From Spirulina subsalsa FACHB-351 (GTDB taxonomy: Bacteria; Cyanobacteriota; Cyanobacteriia; Cyanobacteriales; Spirulinaceae): a stretch of 55,950 nucleotides of DNA. Below the pieces are notes generated by a model. That model was given only the letters and a program-made list of their open reading frames with translations. It searched no databases and was not told the origin of the DNA. The stretch's first letter is position 1. Each line of letters begins with the position of its first letter. Made by a program: the position numbers and the translations under genes. Below are positions 26,204-34,266 of the stretch, one piece after another. The DNA is taken from the NCBI RefSeq assembly GCF_026130165.1, contig NZ_JAIHOM010000020.1:1-55950 (forward strand), given 5' to 3'.

Positions 26204-27322
26204 TCATGCTAGACAAATAATCTTGAACTGTAAGGGAATTTGCCGGAATTCGGCCAGTTGAATTTCGAGGAAATAGGGCTGACCTACTTGCCAGTCGGAT
26301 AATTCCACCGTCAGAGATCCTCCATAGGTTCGTTGAGCGGTAATTGATTCCTGATGGGCTTGTAAGGTTAAACTTCCCCCTTTGGGTAATTGCACCCTGG
26401 CACGAATCGGGGGGCGGCTTAATCCATCCTCACTTTGTGCTGTTTCTGGGTCATAATCAACCCGTAAGCGCACAACACCCACTTGAGTATCCCAAAGCCG
26501 TTCTACCGTGCGTTGACGGGGCGAGAGGCTTAAGGTGAGGGTGTCGAGGATTTCCTTGGCCACGAGCAAAGATAGGGCCATCTGTTGCTCTGCGGTGGCT
26601 TGGCTATAGTCGGAGGGCAAGAGGGCTGCTAACTGTTGCCGTTGTTTCTGTTGTTCGGGTTTGGATAAACGACTGGGGGCAAAACTGGGGGATAGACGAA
26701 TACGGTCTACCATTTCGTTTAATACCCGGCTGTAGTCGGGGAACAGGCTTTTCACGGCGTTAATCATTTGCGCACTCGGAGGCCGTAGGGAACTCATGGC
26801 CTCACTACAACCGTCCAGTAGCATGGTTAGCACGTCCTCGGGAATGGACACGGGAAATAGCTGGGCTACTTGAGGCAGCCAAATTTGCCGCGTTAAGGAC
26901 TCTTGAGGGGTTTCTGTGGCAGCTACCACAGGTTCCTCGTCTGAGTATTCCACTGCATAATCTACTAATTCAGCTTCCCAAGGGAATAGGGGCGGTTTGC
27001 GTTCGATTTCTGCATAAAATTTACGCTTTAGGAGGGCATTAAAACGTCTTTGCACTATTGGTACTTCTCCCATGTCAAAACCTTCTAGGGTTTGTGTGAC
27101 TTCATCAAGTTCGGAAGATGCCCAGTTCAAGTTTTCTGCCTCCCAATCTAGGGGGTCTAGTTGTACGGTATCCCAATCTGTCGTCATTGCTTCCTCAATC
27201 GGGTTCAATTCAGACTCCCCAGAGACTTCGGGGGAGGGTGGTGGACTGTCAGACGGTTCTTGTAGCCAATTTAGTAATTGGCGATACAAAAAGTCTAAGT
27301 TTTGATTCATCTCACTATTCAT
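26204..27322 (-). CDS. patU: PatU-like protein (unsplit)
   Basis: 372 residues from ATG 27322 (MNSEMNQNLDFLYRQLLNWL), 16 bp after the hetZ stop; a longer frame would overlap hetZ. Acidic N-terminal half, then a helical middle (FNALLKRKFYAEIERKPPLF, PWEAELVDYAVE), then a beta-rich end (VGVVRLRVDYDPE to FKIICLA). In Anabaena PCC 7120, hetZ is followed by patU5 and patU3, two halves of this gene that act in heterocyst patterning; many filamentous species have one intact patU. The identification rests mainly on the hetZ context and overall resemblance. Confidence 0.75.
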   Translation of the reverse strand: MNSEMNQNLDFLYRQLLNWLQEPSDSPPPSPEVSGESELNPIEEAMTTDWDTVQLDPLDWEAENLNWASSELDEVTQTLEGFDMGEVPIVQRRFNALLKRKFYAEIERKPPLFPWEAELVDYAVEYSDEEPVVAATETPQESLTRQIWLPQVAQLFPVSIPEDVLTMLLDGCSEAMSSLRPPSAQMINAVKSLFPDYSRVLNEMVDRIRLSPSFAPSRLSKPEQQKQRQQLAALLPSDYSQATAEQQMALSLLVAKEILDTLTLSLSPRQRTVERLWDTQVGVVRLRVDYDPETAQSEDGLSRPPIRARVQLPKGGSLTLQAHQESITAQRTYGGSLTVELSDWQVGQPYFLEIQLAEFRQIPLQFKIICLA

Positions 27323-27338
27323 CGACCGATGCCCCTGA

Positions 27339-28457
27339 TCAGGATACTGAACGATTCCGAATCTCCCAAGCCATTTCAAGCAGCTTAAACCATTGTTTCT
27401 CCGTTTGACTGACGGTGAGGGTAAGGGCTTGAGCAATTTCTGAGGTGGGAAGTCCCTGTTGTTTATATTGTAGGAGTTGAGTTTGTTGGGGGGTGAGTTG
27501 GGTTTGCAGTTGTTGCCATTCTTGGGGGGTTAATCCTAAGTTTTTTTCGAGGTCGGCTTCTAGCCACTGATGTACCAGTTCCCAACGATGGTATAAGGCG
27601 AAGCGAATCAGGTGATATTTAAAGCGCTGTTGTAGGTAGTCCCGTTGACGGGAGTTGATGCCTAAAATGTCTTCGATTTCACTGGCGTTGAGGTCTTTGA
27701 GACGCAGGACAAAGTAATCGATACAGTCCTGTTGATTCCGATCTTGCAGGTACTGGACTAATTGTTCAATAATGGTGTCCCGCAGGCCGGAGTCGGGTTC
27801 GTTGTTGCTGGCATCTACTAACATGGCGCGCAGTTGCTGGACGAGGGGATCACTCCGTTCTCCGTCGGTTTCGCTGATTCCTCCTTCTGCGGCGCTGTCC
27901 ATGTCAATGGTGGTTTCGGGGGGCTGTTTTTGGGAGAAGGTTTGCGATCGCAAAATAATTAACTGTTGCGATCGCCTGCCGGGTAACGGAATCCGCCGTT
28001 TCGCATACCGCTCACAAAATGCCATATATTCCGCTAACTGCAACAATGTCCGAGGGGAATAGGTTAACGGTAGTTGATTCTCCCGTCGGAAATTGTGCAA
28101 GGCCTCGGCATAAAATCCCTGCAAAAAATCCTCAATCAGCGTCACTCGCGCTTGATAACTGTTCGCCCCCTTGGTCGGCGCAATATACCGATACACAATG
28201 GCACTCAGTAGACTCTGTAACTCGACTCTACCCCGTTTAGACCCTAATTTGTAATAGCGTAGACACTGTTTTAGGCGATGGTTGGCTAGGGTTTTTGCCC
28301 AATTTTCCACCTCCCCTGATGCCTGAATCCGACTACTTTCCGTACAAATACGGTTGACTTCCGTCGCTAGTCGCGATGCAACATTGTGGCAGACCCGTTC
28401 AGAGGCACGGGTCTGCTGTCGCAGTTGGGTGAATAGGAATTGAAATATTGTCTCCAC
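27339..28457 (-). CDS. hetZ: HetZ-like transcription factor
   Basis: 372 residues, GTG start. The N-terminal region ASRLATEVNRICTESSRIQA followed by CLRYYKLGSKRGRVELQS and AIVYRYI matches HetZ as I recall it. The C-terminal third carries helix-turn-helix-like stretches (ASEIEDILGINSRQRDYLQQ; LPTSEIAQALTLTVSQTEKQ), as in sigma-70 region 4-like domains. HetZ is a DNA-binding early regulator of heterocyst differentiation, but orthologues occur in filamentous cyanobacteria that make no heterocysts, where the role is less clear. It is followed directly by patU, the conserved order. No clear ribosome binding site is seen. Confidence 0.8.
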   Translation of the reverse strand: METIFQFLFTQLRQQTRASERVCHNVASRLATEVNRICTESSRIQASGEVENWAKTLANHRLKQCLRYYKLGSKRGRVELQSLLSAIVYRYIAPTKGANSYQARVTLIEDFLQGFYAEALHNFRRENQLPLTYSPRTLLQLAEYMAFCERYAKRRIPLPGRRSQQLIILRSQTFSQKQPPETTIDMDSAAEGGISETDGERSDPLVQQLRAMLVDASNNEPDSGLRDTIIEQLVQYLQDRNQQDCIDYFVLRLKDLNASEIEDILGINSRQRDYLQQRFKYHLIRFALYHRWELVHQWLEADLEKNLGLTPQEWQQLQTQLTPQQTQLLQYKQQGLPTSEIAQALTLTVSQTEKQWFKLLEMAWEIRNRSVS

Positions 28458-28592
28458 GTTCGGGTAGATCGTCCCTTACCAGACCGAGATTTACTATTGA
28501 ACCTAGCACAAACCTAGACGTTCGGCACTAGGGGTAAGTTCTCTTTTTGGCCAGAGTGAGCCAATTTGCGGGTTTTTCTTAGGTGAAAATGA

Positions 28593-28787
28593 TTAAAAAC
28601 GCCGGGTTTTCTCAATCCCATACAAGATACCACTGCCTAAGCTCAGGAGGAGTAGAATCCACAAAATACCCCCCGGCAAGGAGGTGAAGGGAGGTAGGGC
28701 AAATCCTCGTAAGAGGTATATCCCGATTGTTACCCCCAAGGAGATGAAAAATAGGTAGGTAATGAGTCTTTCTGTAGGACGCGACAT
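28593..28787 (-). CDS. Small two-helix membrane protein
   Basis: 64 residues with two membrane helices (about 9-30 and 37-57, GGILWILLLLSLGSGILYGI) and short charged ends (MSRPTERL; EKTRRF). I do not recognise the family. It lies 135 bp upstream of hetZ on the same strand and is divergent from the desaturase-like gene. Confidence 0.65.
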   Translation of the reverse strand: MSRPTERLITYLFFISLGVTIGIYLLRGFALPPFTSLPGGILWILLLLSLGSGILYGIEKTRRF

Positions 28788-28988
28788 TTTCAGTAAAACA
28801 GTAAACAGTAAGCAGTGAACAGCTAGGCGGACTGACTCGTTAAGCCCTTAGTTTCCCCCCCGTGGTTTCCCACAATTGTCCATTCATCCCTTAAAATAAC
28901 TTCAAATAAATTTACATTGTTGGGAAGCCCATGCTGTAACCGTGGGGCTAGCGTCAAGCCGTTTACGGGAATGTACCTTGGTTAAACT

Positions 28989-30926
28989 ATGACTGAACTA
29001 TCTAATTTTAATTCCCCCATCTCACGACGCACTGCAATAAAAATTATGGGATTGGGGGCTGTTGGTGCGGGGATTGGCTATTCTCGTGTGGCGAAACCAG
29101 AACCCACTGTTTATCAACCGGATAGCTTGGATTTACCGACTCATCTGGACCGCCAGAAAACGGTGTGTATTGTGGGGGGGGGATTAGCGGGGTTGGCCTG
29201 TGGCTATGAATTGAGTCAACGGGGGTTTAAGGTTAAATTGCTGGAAAAATCGCCCAATTTTGGGGGAAAAATTGCCAGTTGGACGATTGAAGTGGGAGGG
29301 GATAAGTTCCAAATGGAACACGGGTTTCACGGCTTTTTTCCCCAATATTACAATCTCAAGAGTATTGTGGCGGAGTTGGCCATTCAAGAGAATTTTAAAT
29401 CTTTGGAGTTTTATTCTCTGGTGTTTCGGGGGAGGAATTATCAACCGGAGGTTTTTCGCCCCAGTCATTCGGCGTTTCCTTGGAATATTGTGGATTTGGC
29501 GATCGCATCTCCCAATCGATTCGACTGGGGTATTAACCTAGCCGACTGGCACCATTTACAGGTTTTCCGCGCCATTACAGGCTTTCAAATCCCCCGCACC
29601 TTTGACCAATACGATCATAAAACTGTGGCGGAATGGGTGGCGGAAGGCTTCCCCCAAGGGTTGTATGATCTCTATTTCCTCCCCTTTGCCAAGTCTAGTT
29701 TGAACGCCCCCGATGTGTTGAGTGCGGGGGAATTATTACAGTTTTTTCACTTCTATTTCTTCGGTAATCCCGAAGGATTAGCGTTTAATGGCACAAGGGA
29801 TGATATGGGAACCAGCTTAGTGCAACCGATTATTGCCGCTATTGAACGGAATGGGGGGGAAGTGATCCCCGAGGCTAATGTGTCCCAGATTCACTGTGCT
29901 GGGGGCAAAATTAGCCAACTTACCTATCAAAAGGGGCCGTCACTCTATGGGGATGTACCCTTTTGGGTGGGGAAAAACCCCCAATTGAGTGATGAACAAA
30001 GCCAATATTATGGGGCAGGCGATCGCGTTTTTCGCGCCCAAACCCCAGAAACTGCCCTGTCTCTGACTTGTACCCATCAAGGTTGTACCGTACAACCCCA
30101 AGCCGATGGCAGTTTTCGCTGTCCCTGTCATGGGGCGCGCTATGATCAGGAGGGACGAGTCATCCAAGGCCCAGCCCAGCGCGATTTAGCCCGTTTCCGC
30201 ATTACCGAGACGAATGAGGAAGGCGCTCAACTCGTGGCAGAAAATCCCCCGACTCCCGAAGAACAGGAAACGCTAGAGGCGGATTATTATGTGATTGCGG
30301 CTGATGTTCCGGGGACTCGCCATTTAGTGGGTTTGATGACGGGGGAGGTGGATGAGCCATTCCGGGAGGCTGTCCAGAATTTGGCGGTGTCGGATCCCTT
30401 TGCGGTGGGGCGTTTTTGGTTAGATCGGGATTTCCCTTGGGAACATAGTAATTTTGCCTCCCTCTCTGGGTATGCGCTGACGGATAGTATTACCCTCTAC
30501 CATCGCATTCAACGGCAGTTTATGGAGTGGTCCCAACGAACGGGGTGTAGTGTGGTGGAATTACACGCCTATTGTTATAAGGAGAAAGAGTTCCCGACTC
30601 AAGAAGCTTTACTGACGACTTTTGAACAGGAATTGCGGGAAATTGTGCCGGAGTTGAAAGAGGCGAAAATCCTGCATAAAGAGTTAGTGAATCAGAAAAA
30701 CTTTTCTGGGTATCCCCCGGAAAGTTATGCCACTCGTCCTGAAACGACTACCCCCATTTCTAACTTGATGTTGGCGGGAGATTGGGTCAAAATGCCCTTT
30801 CCTTGTGGCTTAATGGAACGGGCTGTGAGTAGTGGCCTGTTGGCGGCTAACGGGATTTTACATCAAGAGGGTTTAAAACGGCGATCGCTCCTCTCTGTCA
30901 ATCCCAGTGGAATGTTTCGGATTTAA
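28989..30926 (+). CDS. FAD-dependent carotenoid desaturase-like oxidoreductase with internal Rieske domain
   Basis: 645 residues. A Tat-like start (ISRRTAIKIMGLGAVGAG) precedes the dinucleotide-binding motif VCIVGGGLAGLACGYELSQR and KVKLLEKSPNFGGKIASW, as in phytoene desaturase relatives. A Rieske [2Fe-2S] site lies inside the catalytic fold (about residues 355-385: CTHQGC and CPCHG). The C-terminal FAD motif is NLMLAGDWVKMPFPCGLMER. The sequence around MEHGFHGFFPQYYNL resembles CrtU/CruE-type beta-carotene desaturase/methyltransferases and related Rieske-bearing proteins. The substrate, probably a carotenoid, is not proven. No pathway neighbour is present. Confidence 0.8.
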   Translation: MTELSNFNSPISRRTAIKIMGLGAVGAGIGYSRVAKPEPTVYQPDSLDLPTHLDRQKTVCIVGGGLAGLACGYELSQRGFKVKLLEKSPNFGGKIASWTIEVGGDKFQMEHGFHGFFPQYYNLKSIVAELAIQENFKSLEFYSLVFRGRNYQPEVFRPSHSAFPWNIVDLAIASPNRFDWGINLADWHHLQVFRAITGFQIPRTFDQYDHKTVAEWVAEGFPQGLYDLYFLPFAKSSLNAPDVLSAGELLQFFHFYFFGNPEGLAFNGTRDDMGTSLVQPIIAAIERNGGEVIPEANVSQIHCAGGKISQLTYQKGPSLYGDVPFWVGKNPQLSDEQSQYYGAGDRVFRAQTPETALSLTCTHQGCTVQPQADGSFRCPCHGARYDQEGRVIQGPAQRDLARFRITETNEEGAQLVAENPPTPEEQETLEADYYVIAADVPGTRHLVGLMTGEVDEPFREAVQNLAVSDPFAVGRFWLDRDFPWEHSNFASLSGYALTDSITLYHRIQRQFMEWSQRTGCSVVELHAYCYKEKEFPTQEALLTTFEQELREIVPELKEAKILHKELVNQKNFSGYPPESYATRPETTTPISNLMLAGDWVKMPFPCGLMERAVSSGLLAANGILHQEGLKRRSLLSVNPSGMFRI

Positions 30927-31150
30927 GGAATCGGGAGCGGGGGAGCAGGGGAGCGGTAAGAGGCAACTTTGACAAGTTAAGCTTGTGTGCATTCTGTTCT
31001 GTGCTGAAGTCTTAACAATGTTTTCGAGCTTGCCGCAAATCTAGGAGGATTCATCTAATTCTGTGGGGAGAGTTTCGCCCTCCTTGATCGGCGGGAGAAA
31101 AGAGCAGTAGAATGGGGGTCTTCGAGAAAATAGCGGATTTTGCGATCGCC

Positions 31151-31669
31151 ATGACCCCCCCAGCTATCATCATCAGAGATGAAACTTTAGCCGATGCTGC
31201 CATCATCACAGAGGTGACTATCGCCGCATTCCAAACCCTTGAGATTAGTAACCACACCGAGCAGTTCATTATCCAAGCCCTCCGCTCCGCCCAAGCACTG
31301 ACCTTATCCCTAGTCGCAGAAGTTAACGGTTCTGTGGTTGGGCATCTTGCCTTTTCACCCGTAACCCTGAGTGATGAAACCCCCAATTGGTACGGTCTTG
31401 GACCCGTTTCCGTCCTGCCCAACTACCAAAGGAGAGGCATTGGCAAAGCCCTCATTGAGGAAGGGCTATCACGGCTGAAAAACCTCAATGCTCAAGGTTG
31501 CTGTCTCGTCGGTCATCCCGACTACTACCGAAAATTCGGATTTCGCAATGTTCCAGGACTCCTCTATCCCGGCATTCCCCCAGAGTTTTTTTTCGCCCTT
31601 TCGTTTAACGGACAGTTTCCCCAAGGGGAGGTCATCTTCCACAAAGCATTCCAAGCTGATGGCGAATAG
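31151..31669 (+). CDS. GNAT-family N-acetyltransferase
   Basis: 172 residues from ATG 31151, right after a HIP1 site; an upstream ATG at 31112 gives an unlikely extension. The acetyl-CoA-binding motif A is LGPVSVLPNYQRRGIGKALI (Q/R-x-x-G-x-G/A), with VVGHLAF before it and YYRKFGFRNVPGL after it. It resembles the YhbS-like subgroup. The substrate is unknown. A long short-repeat tract lies between this gene and gatB. Confidence 0.85.
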   Translation: MTPPAIIIRDETLADAAIITEVTIAAFQTLEISNHTEQFIIQALRSAQALTLSLVAEVNGSVVGHLAFSPVTLSDETPNWYGLGPVSVLPNYQRRGIGKALIEEGLSRLKNLNAQGCCLVGHPDYYRKFGFRNVPGLLYPGIPPEFFFALSFNGQFPQGEVIFHKAFQADGE

Positions 31670-31710
31670 CGCCCCGTTTCCTCCACCCCTAGAATCCTGT
31701 CATGGCGAGG

Positions 31711-31962
31711 GGGAGCAGGGGGGCAGGGGGGCAGGGGAGCAGGGGAGCAGGGGGGCAGGGGAGCGGGGGAGCAGGGGAGCAGGGGAGAGGGGGAGTCAGG
31801 AGTCCGTAATAATTCTCTATTCTCACTTCTCACTTATCTCTTCGCGGGGGAGTCGGGTGTCGGGAATCGGGTGTCGGGAATCGGAAACAATTGTCAATTA
31901 TCAATTGTCAATTATCAATTATCAATTCCCTATTCCCTATTCCCTGTTCCCTGTTCCCTAGT
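31711..31962. repeat. Short tandem repeat tract (GGGGAGCA units, then CAATTATC and TCCCTAT units)
   Basis: About 90 bp of GGGGAGCA/GGGGGGCA octamers (31711-31800) and a second tract of overlapping TCAATTA and CCCTATT heptamers (about 31885-31962). Such short tandem repeats are frequent in filamentous cyanobacteria and recur in this window at 11.73, 45.30 and 49.30 kb. They lie between GNAT and gatB. Confidence 0.85.
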
Positions 31963-32018
31963 CGAGATCGTGCTAGGATCAACCCTAGAGACTGTCCTCG
32001 ATTTTTTAGAGAATCCCA

Positions 32019-33521
32019 ATGGCAACCGCAGCACCGAAAAAGAAAGCCACTTCCACCCAATACGAGGCCGTGATTGGCTTAGAAACCCACTGTCAACTCA
32101 ACACCGAGACAAAAATTTTTAGTCCCGTCTCTACGGCCTTCGGTACTCCCCCCAATACCAACATTTCCGCCATTTGTTTAGGCTACCCCGGAGTTCTGCC
32201 TGTTTTGAACGAGAAAGTGCTGGAATATGCCGTAAAAGCAGGACTGGCTTTAAACTGCAAAATTGCCCCCTATAGTAAATTCGACCGCAAACAGTATTTT
32301 TATCCCGATTTACCGAAAAATTACCAAATTTCCCAGTATGACTTACCCATTGCTGAACATGGCTGGTTAGAAATTGAAGTCGTCGAAAAACCGGGGGATG
32401 AACCGATGCGCAAGAAAATCGGCATCACTCGGTTACATATGGAAGAAGATGCGGGGAAATTAGTTCACGCGGGAAGCGATCGCCTTGCGGGTTCCACTCA
32501 CTCCCTAGTAGACTTTAACCGCGCTGGGGTTCCCCTGTTGGAAATCGTCTCAGAACCCGACATCCGCACCGGGGCCGAAGCGGCCGAATATGGGCAAGAA
32601 TTGCGCCGTATTATGCGTTATTTGGGTATTAGTGACGGGAATATGCAGGAAGGCTCTTTGCGCTGTGATGTGAATATTTCCGTGCGTCCCGTCGGACAAG
32701 AAGAGTTCGGCACGAAGGTAGAAATTAAAAATATGAACTCCTTTAGTGCCATTCAAAAAGCCATTGACTACGAAATTGAACGGCAAATTAAATGCCTCGA
32801 AACGGGGGAAAAAATTGCCCAAGAAACTCGTCTCTGGGAGGAGGGGAGTCAAAAAACTATCAGTATGCGCAGTAAGGAAGGAAGTAGCGATTATCGTTAC
32901 TTCCCGGAACCGGACTTACCCCCCATTGAAGTTTCTGTAGAACAGATGAATCAATGGAAGGGAGAGTTACCCGAATTACCCGCCCAAAAACGCCATCGGT
33001 ATGAGGAGGAATTAGAACTTTCGGCCTATGATGCGCGAGTCTTGACGGATGATCGGGAGATTGCGGAGTATTTTGAGAGTGCGATCGCCCAAAATGCCAA
33101 CCCCAAACAAGTGGCGAATTGGTTAATGGGAGATATTGCCGCTTACTTGAACAGTGAGAAGTTAACTATTGGGGAGATTGCCTTAAAGCCGCCTATTTTA
33201 GCGGAATTAGTGAACCTAATTGATCAGGGGACAATTAGCGGCAAAATTGCTAAAGAAATCTTACCGGAATTACTCACAACTGCCATTGATTCCCTCCAGA
33301 AATTTGTGGAAAGTAAGGGCATGATCCAAATTTCTGATACGGGAGAACTGGAGAAAATTATTGATAAAATTCTCTCAGAAAATGCCGATAAGGTGGAACA
33401 ATTCCGCAATGGAAAAACCAAGTTACAAGGCTTTTTTGTTGGGCAGATTATGAAGGAAACCAGTGGACGGGCTGATCCGAAGTTAACCAACCAATTGTTA
33501 GGTAAAAAGTTGAAAGGCTAA
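32019..33521 (+). CDS. gatB: Aspartyl/glutamyl-tRNA(Asn/Gln) amidotransferase subunit B
   Basis: GatB binds mischarged Glu-tRNA(Gln) in the GatCAB complex and phosphorylates the Glu before amidation. 500 residues, full length. VIGLETHCQLNTETKIFSPV, KNYQISQYDLPI, RLHMEEDAGKL and AGVPLLEIVSEPDIR are diagnostic; the C-terminal tail domain (about 350-498) ends in GRADPKLTNQLLGKKL. The subunits A and C are not in the window. Confidence 0.97.
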   Translation: MATAAPKKKATSTQYEAVIGLETHCQLNTETKIFSPVSTAFGTPPNTNISAICLGYPGVLPVLNEKVLEYAVKAGLALNCKIAPYSKFDRKQYFYPDLPKNYQISQYDLPIAEHGWLEIEVVEKPGDEPMRKKIGITRLHMEEDAGKLVHAGSDRLAGSTHSLVDFNRAGVPLLEIVSEPDIRTGAEAAEYGQELRRIMRYLGISDGNMQEGSLRCDVNISVRPVGQEEFGTKVEIKNMNSFSAIQKAIDYEIERQIKCLETGEKIAQETRLWEEGSQKTISMRSKEGSSDYRYFPEPDLPPIEVSVEQMNQWKGELPELPAQKRHRYEEELELSAYDARVLTDDREIAEYFESAIAQNANPKQVANWLMGDIAAYLNSEKLTIGEIALKPPILAELVNLIDQGTISGKIAKEILPELLTTAIDSLQKFVESKGMIQISDTGELEKIIDKILSENADKVEQFRNGKTKLQGFFVGQIMKETSGRADPKLTNQLLGKKLKG

Positions 33522-33542
33522 TTGGTTAATAGGAACTAGATG

Positions 33543-33621
33543 GGGCTTGCTGAATAAGTCTGTTCGTGGGAATAGGGAATTTTTACGTTGGTTGTTGGGT
33601 TGCGCTGGCGCTCCACCCAAC
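33543..33621. repeat. MITE-like end plus dispersed GTTGGGT palindrome
   Basis: GGGCTTGCTGAATAAGTC (33543-33560) matches the ends of the MITE-like element at 45268-45425. At 33594-33621, GTTGGGT and ACCCAAC flank a GCGCTGGCGC centre; this palindrome is frequent in cyanobacterial genomes. Confidence 0.6.
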
Positions 33622-33629
33622 CTACAGAT

Positions 33630-33658
33630 AATTAGGGCTTGCTGAAAAAGCCCTAATT
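33630..33658. terminator. Symmetric hairpin, likely bidirectional terminator made from a repeat
   Basis: AATTAGGGCTT (33630-33640) and AAGCCCTAATT (33648-33658) form an 11-bp perfect stem with a 7-nt loop. It lies between the convergent gatB and DUF2358 genes. Its sequence is the same repeat as at 33543 and 45268, so a mobile repeat may serve as terminator. Confidence 0.55.
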
Positions 33659-33690
33659 GTCAACTAACAATACCTTTAGATCGGGAAGTG

Positions 33691-34131
33691 TCAAGATTTC
33701 CAAAACTGTTTTAAAATTTGCTTGGGAGAACGATCCCAAGTATCAACATGATCGTAAATCAGCCCCTCCGAATTGAGCCGATAATTTGAGTAACCATTAA
33801 ACAAAATCTTAGCACTCCAAGGCACTCGTAAAGTCCCGCGTACTGTCCAATCTACCCGCACGATATCCGGTTCAGGGTGAGCGATTTGGTGAACATCGAA
33901 ATAGATTTCTGTGAAGAATAAGGCAGCATGAAAGCGTAAAGTCCAAAAAATAATCCGGTAATTAAATTTCCCGTTGAACCGATTAACCGGATCTTTAAAC
34001 GCAATATCATGACTGTAAATATCATAGCAAATATCCGTTTTAAATAAATCCGGTAAATCCTGCTCTAAGGTTTTTATGACCTTTTTAATCTGTTGGGGAC
34101 TGGGGGAATGAGCAAGCACAGGATTCGACAT
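33691..34131 (-). CDS. DUF2358 family protein
   Basis: 146 residues. The SnoaL/NTF2-like pattern of DUF2358 is visible: IYSHDIAFKDPVNRFNGKFN, then FYFDVHQIAH-like strands (TEIYFDVHQIAH), VDWTVRGTLRVPW and LNSEGLIYDHVDTWD. Cyanobacterial and plastid family of unknown function. Convergent with gatB. Confidence 0.8.
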   Translation of the reverse strand: MSNPVLAHSPSPQQIKKVIKTLEQDLPDLFKTDICYDIYSHDIAFKDPVNRFNGKFNYRIIFWTLRFHAALFFTEIYFDVHQIAHPEPDIVRVDWTVRGTLRVPWSAKILFNGYSNYRLNSEGLIYDHVDTWDRSPKQILKQFWKS

Positions 34132-34173
34132 ATATTAAAAAAGGGGATAAGAATATTCTTCTTGACTCCGAGA

Positions 34174-34199
34174 AACCCCATCCCCTCGTGGGTGGGGTT
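34174..34199. terminator. Possible terminator hairpin
   Basis: AACCCCA (34174-34180) pairs with TGGGGTT (34193-34199); inner C and G runs may extend it. On the minus strand TTTCTC follows. It lies downstream of the GGDEF-EAL gene and upstream of the DUF2358 gene. Confidence 0.4.
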
Positions 34200-34266
34200 G
34201 TTGACAATCTAACACGAATTAATCCAAATATAGCAATTCCAATACTGGTGAGGGATTTGTGGGGTG

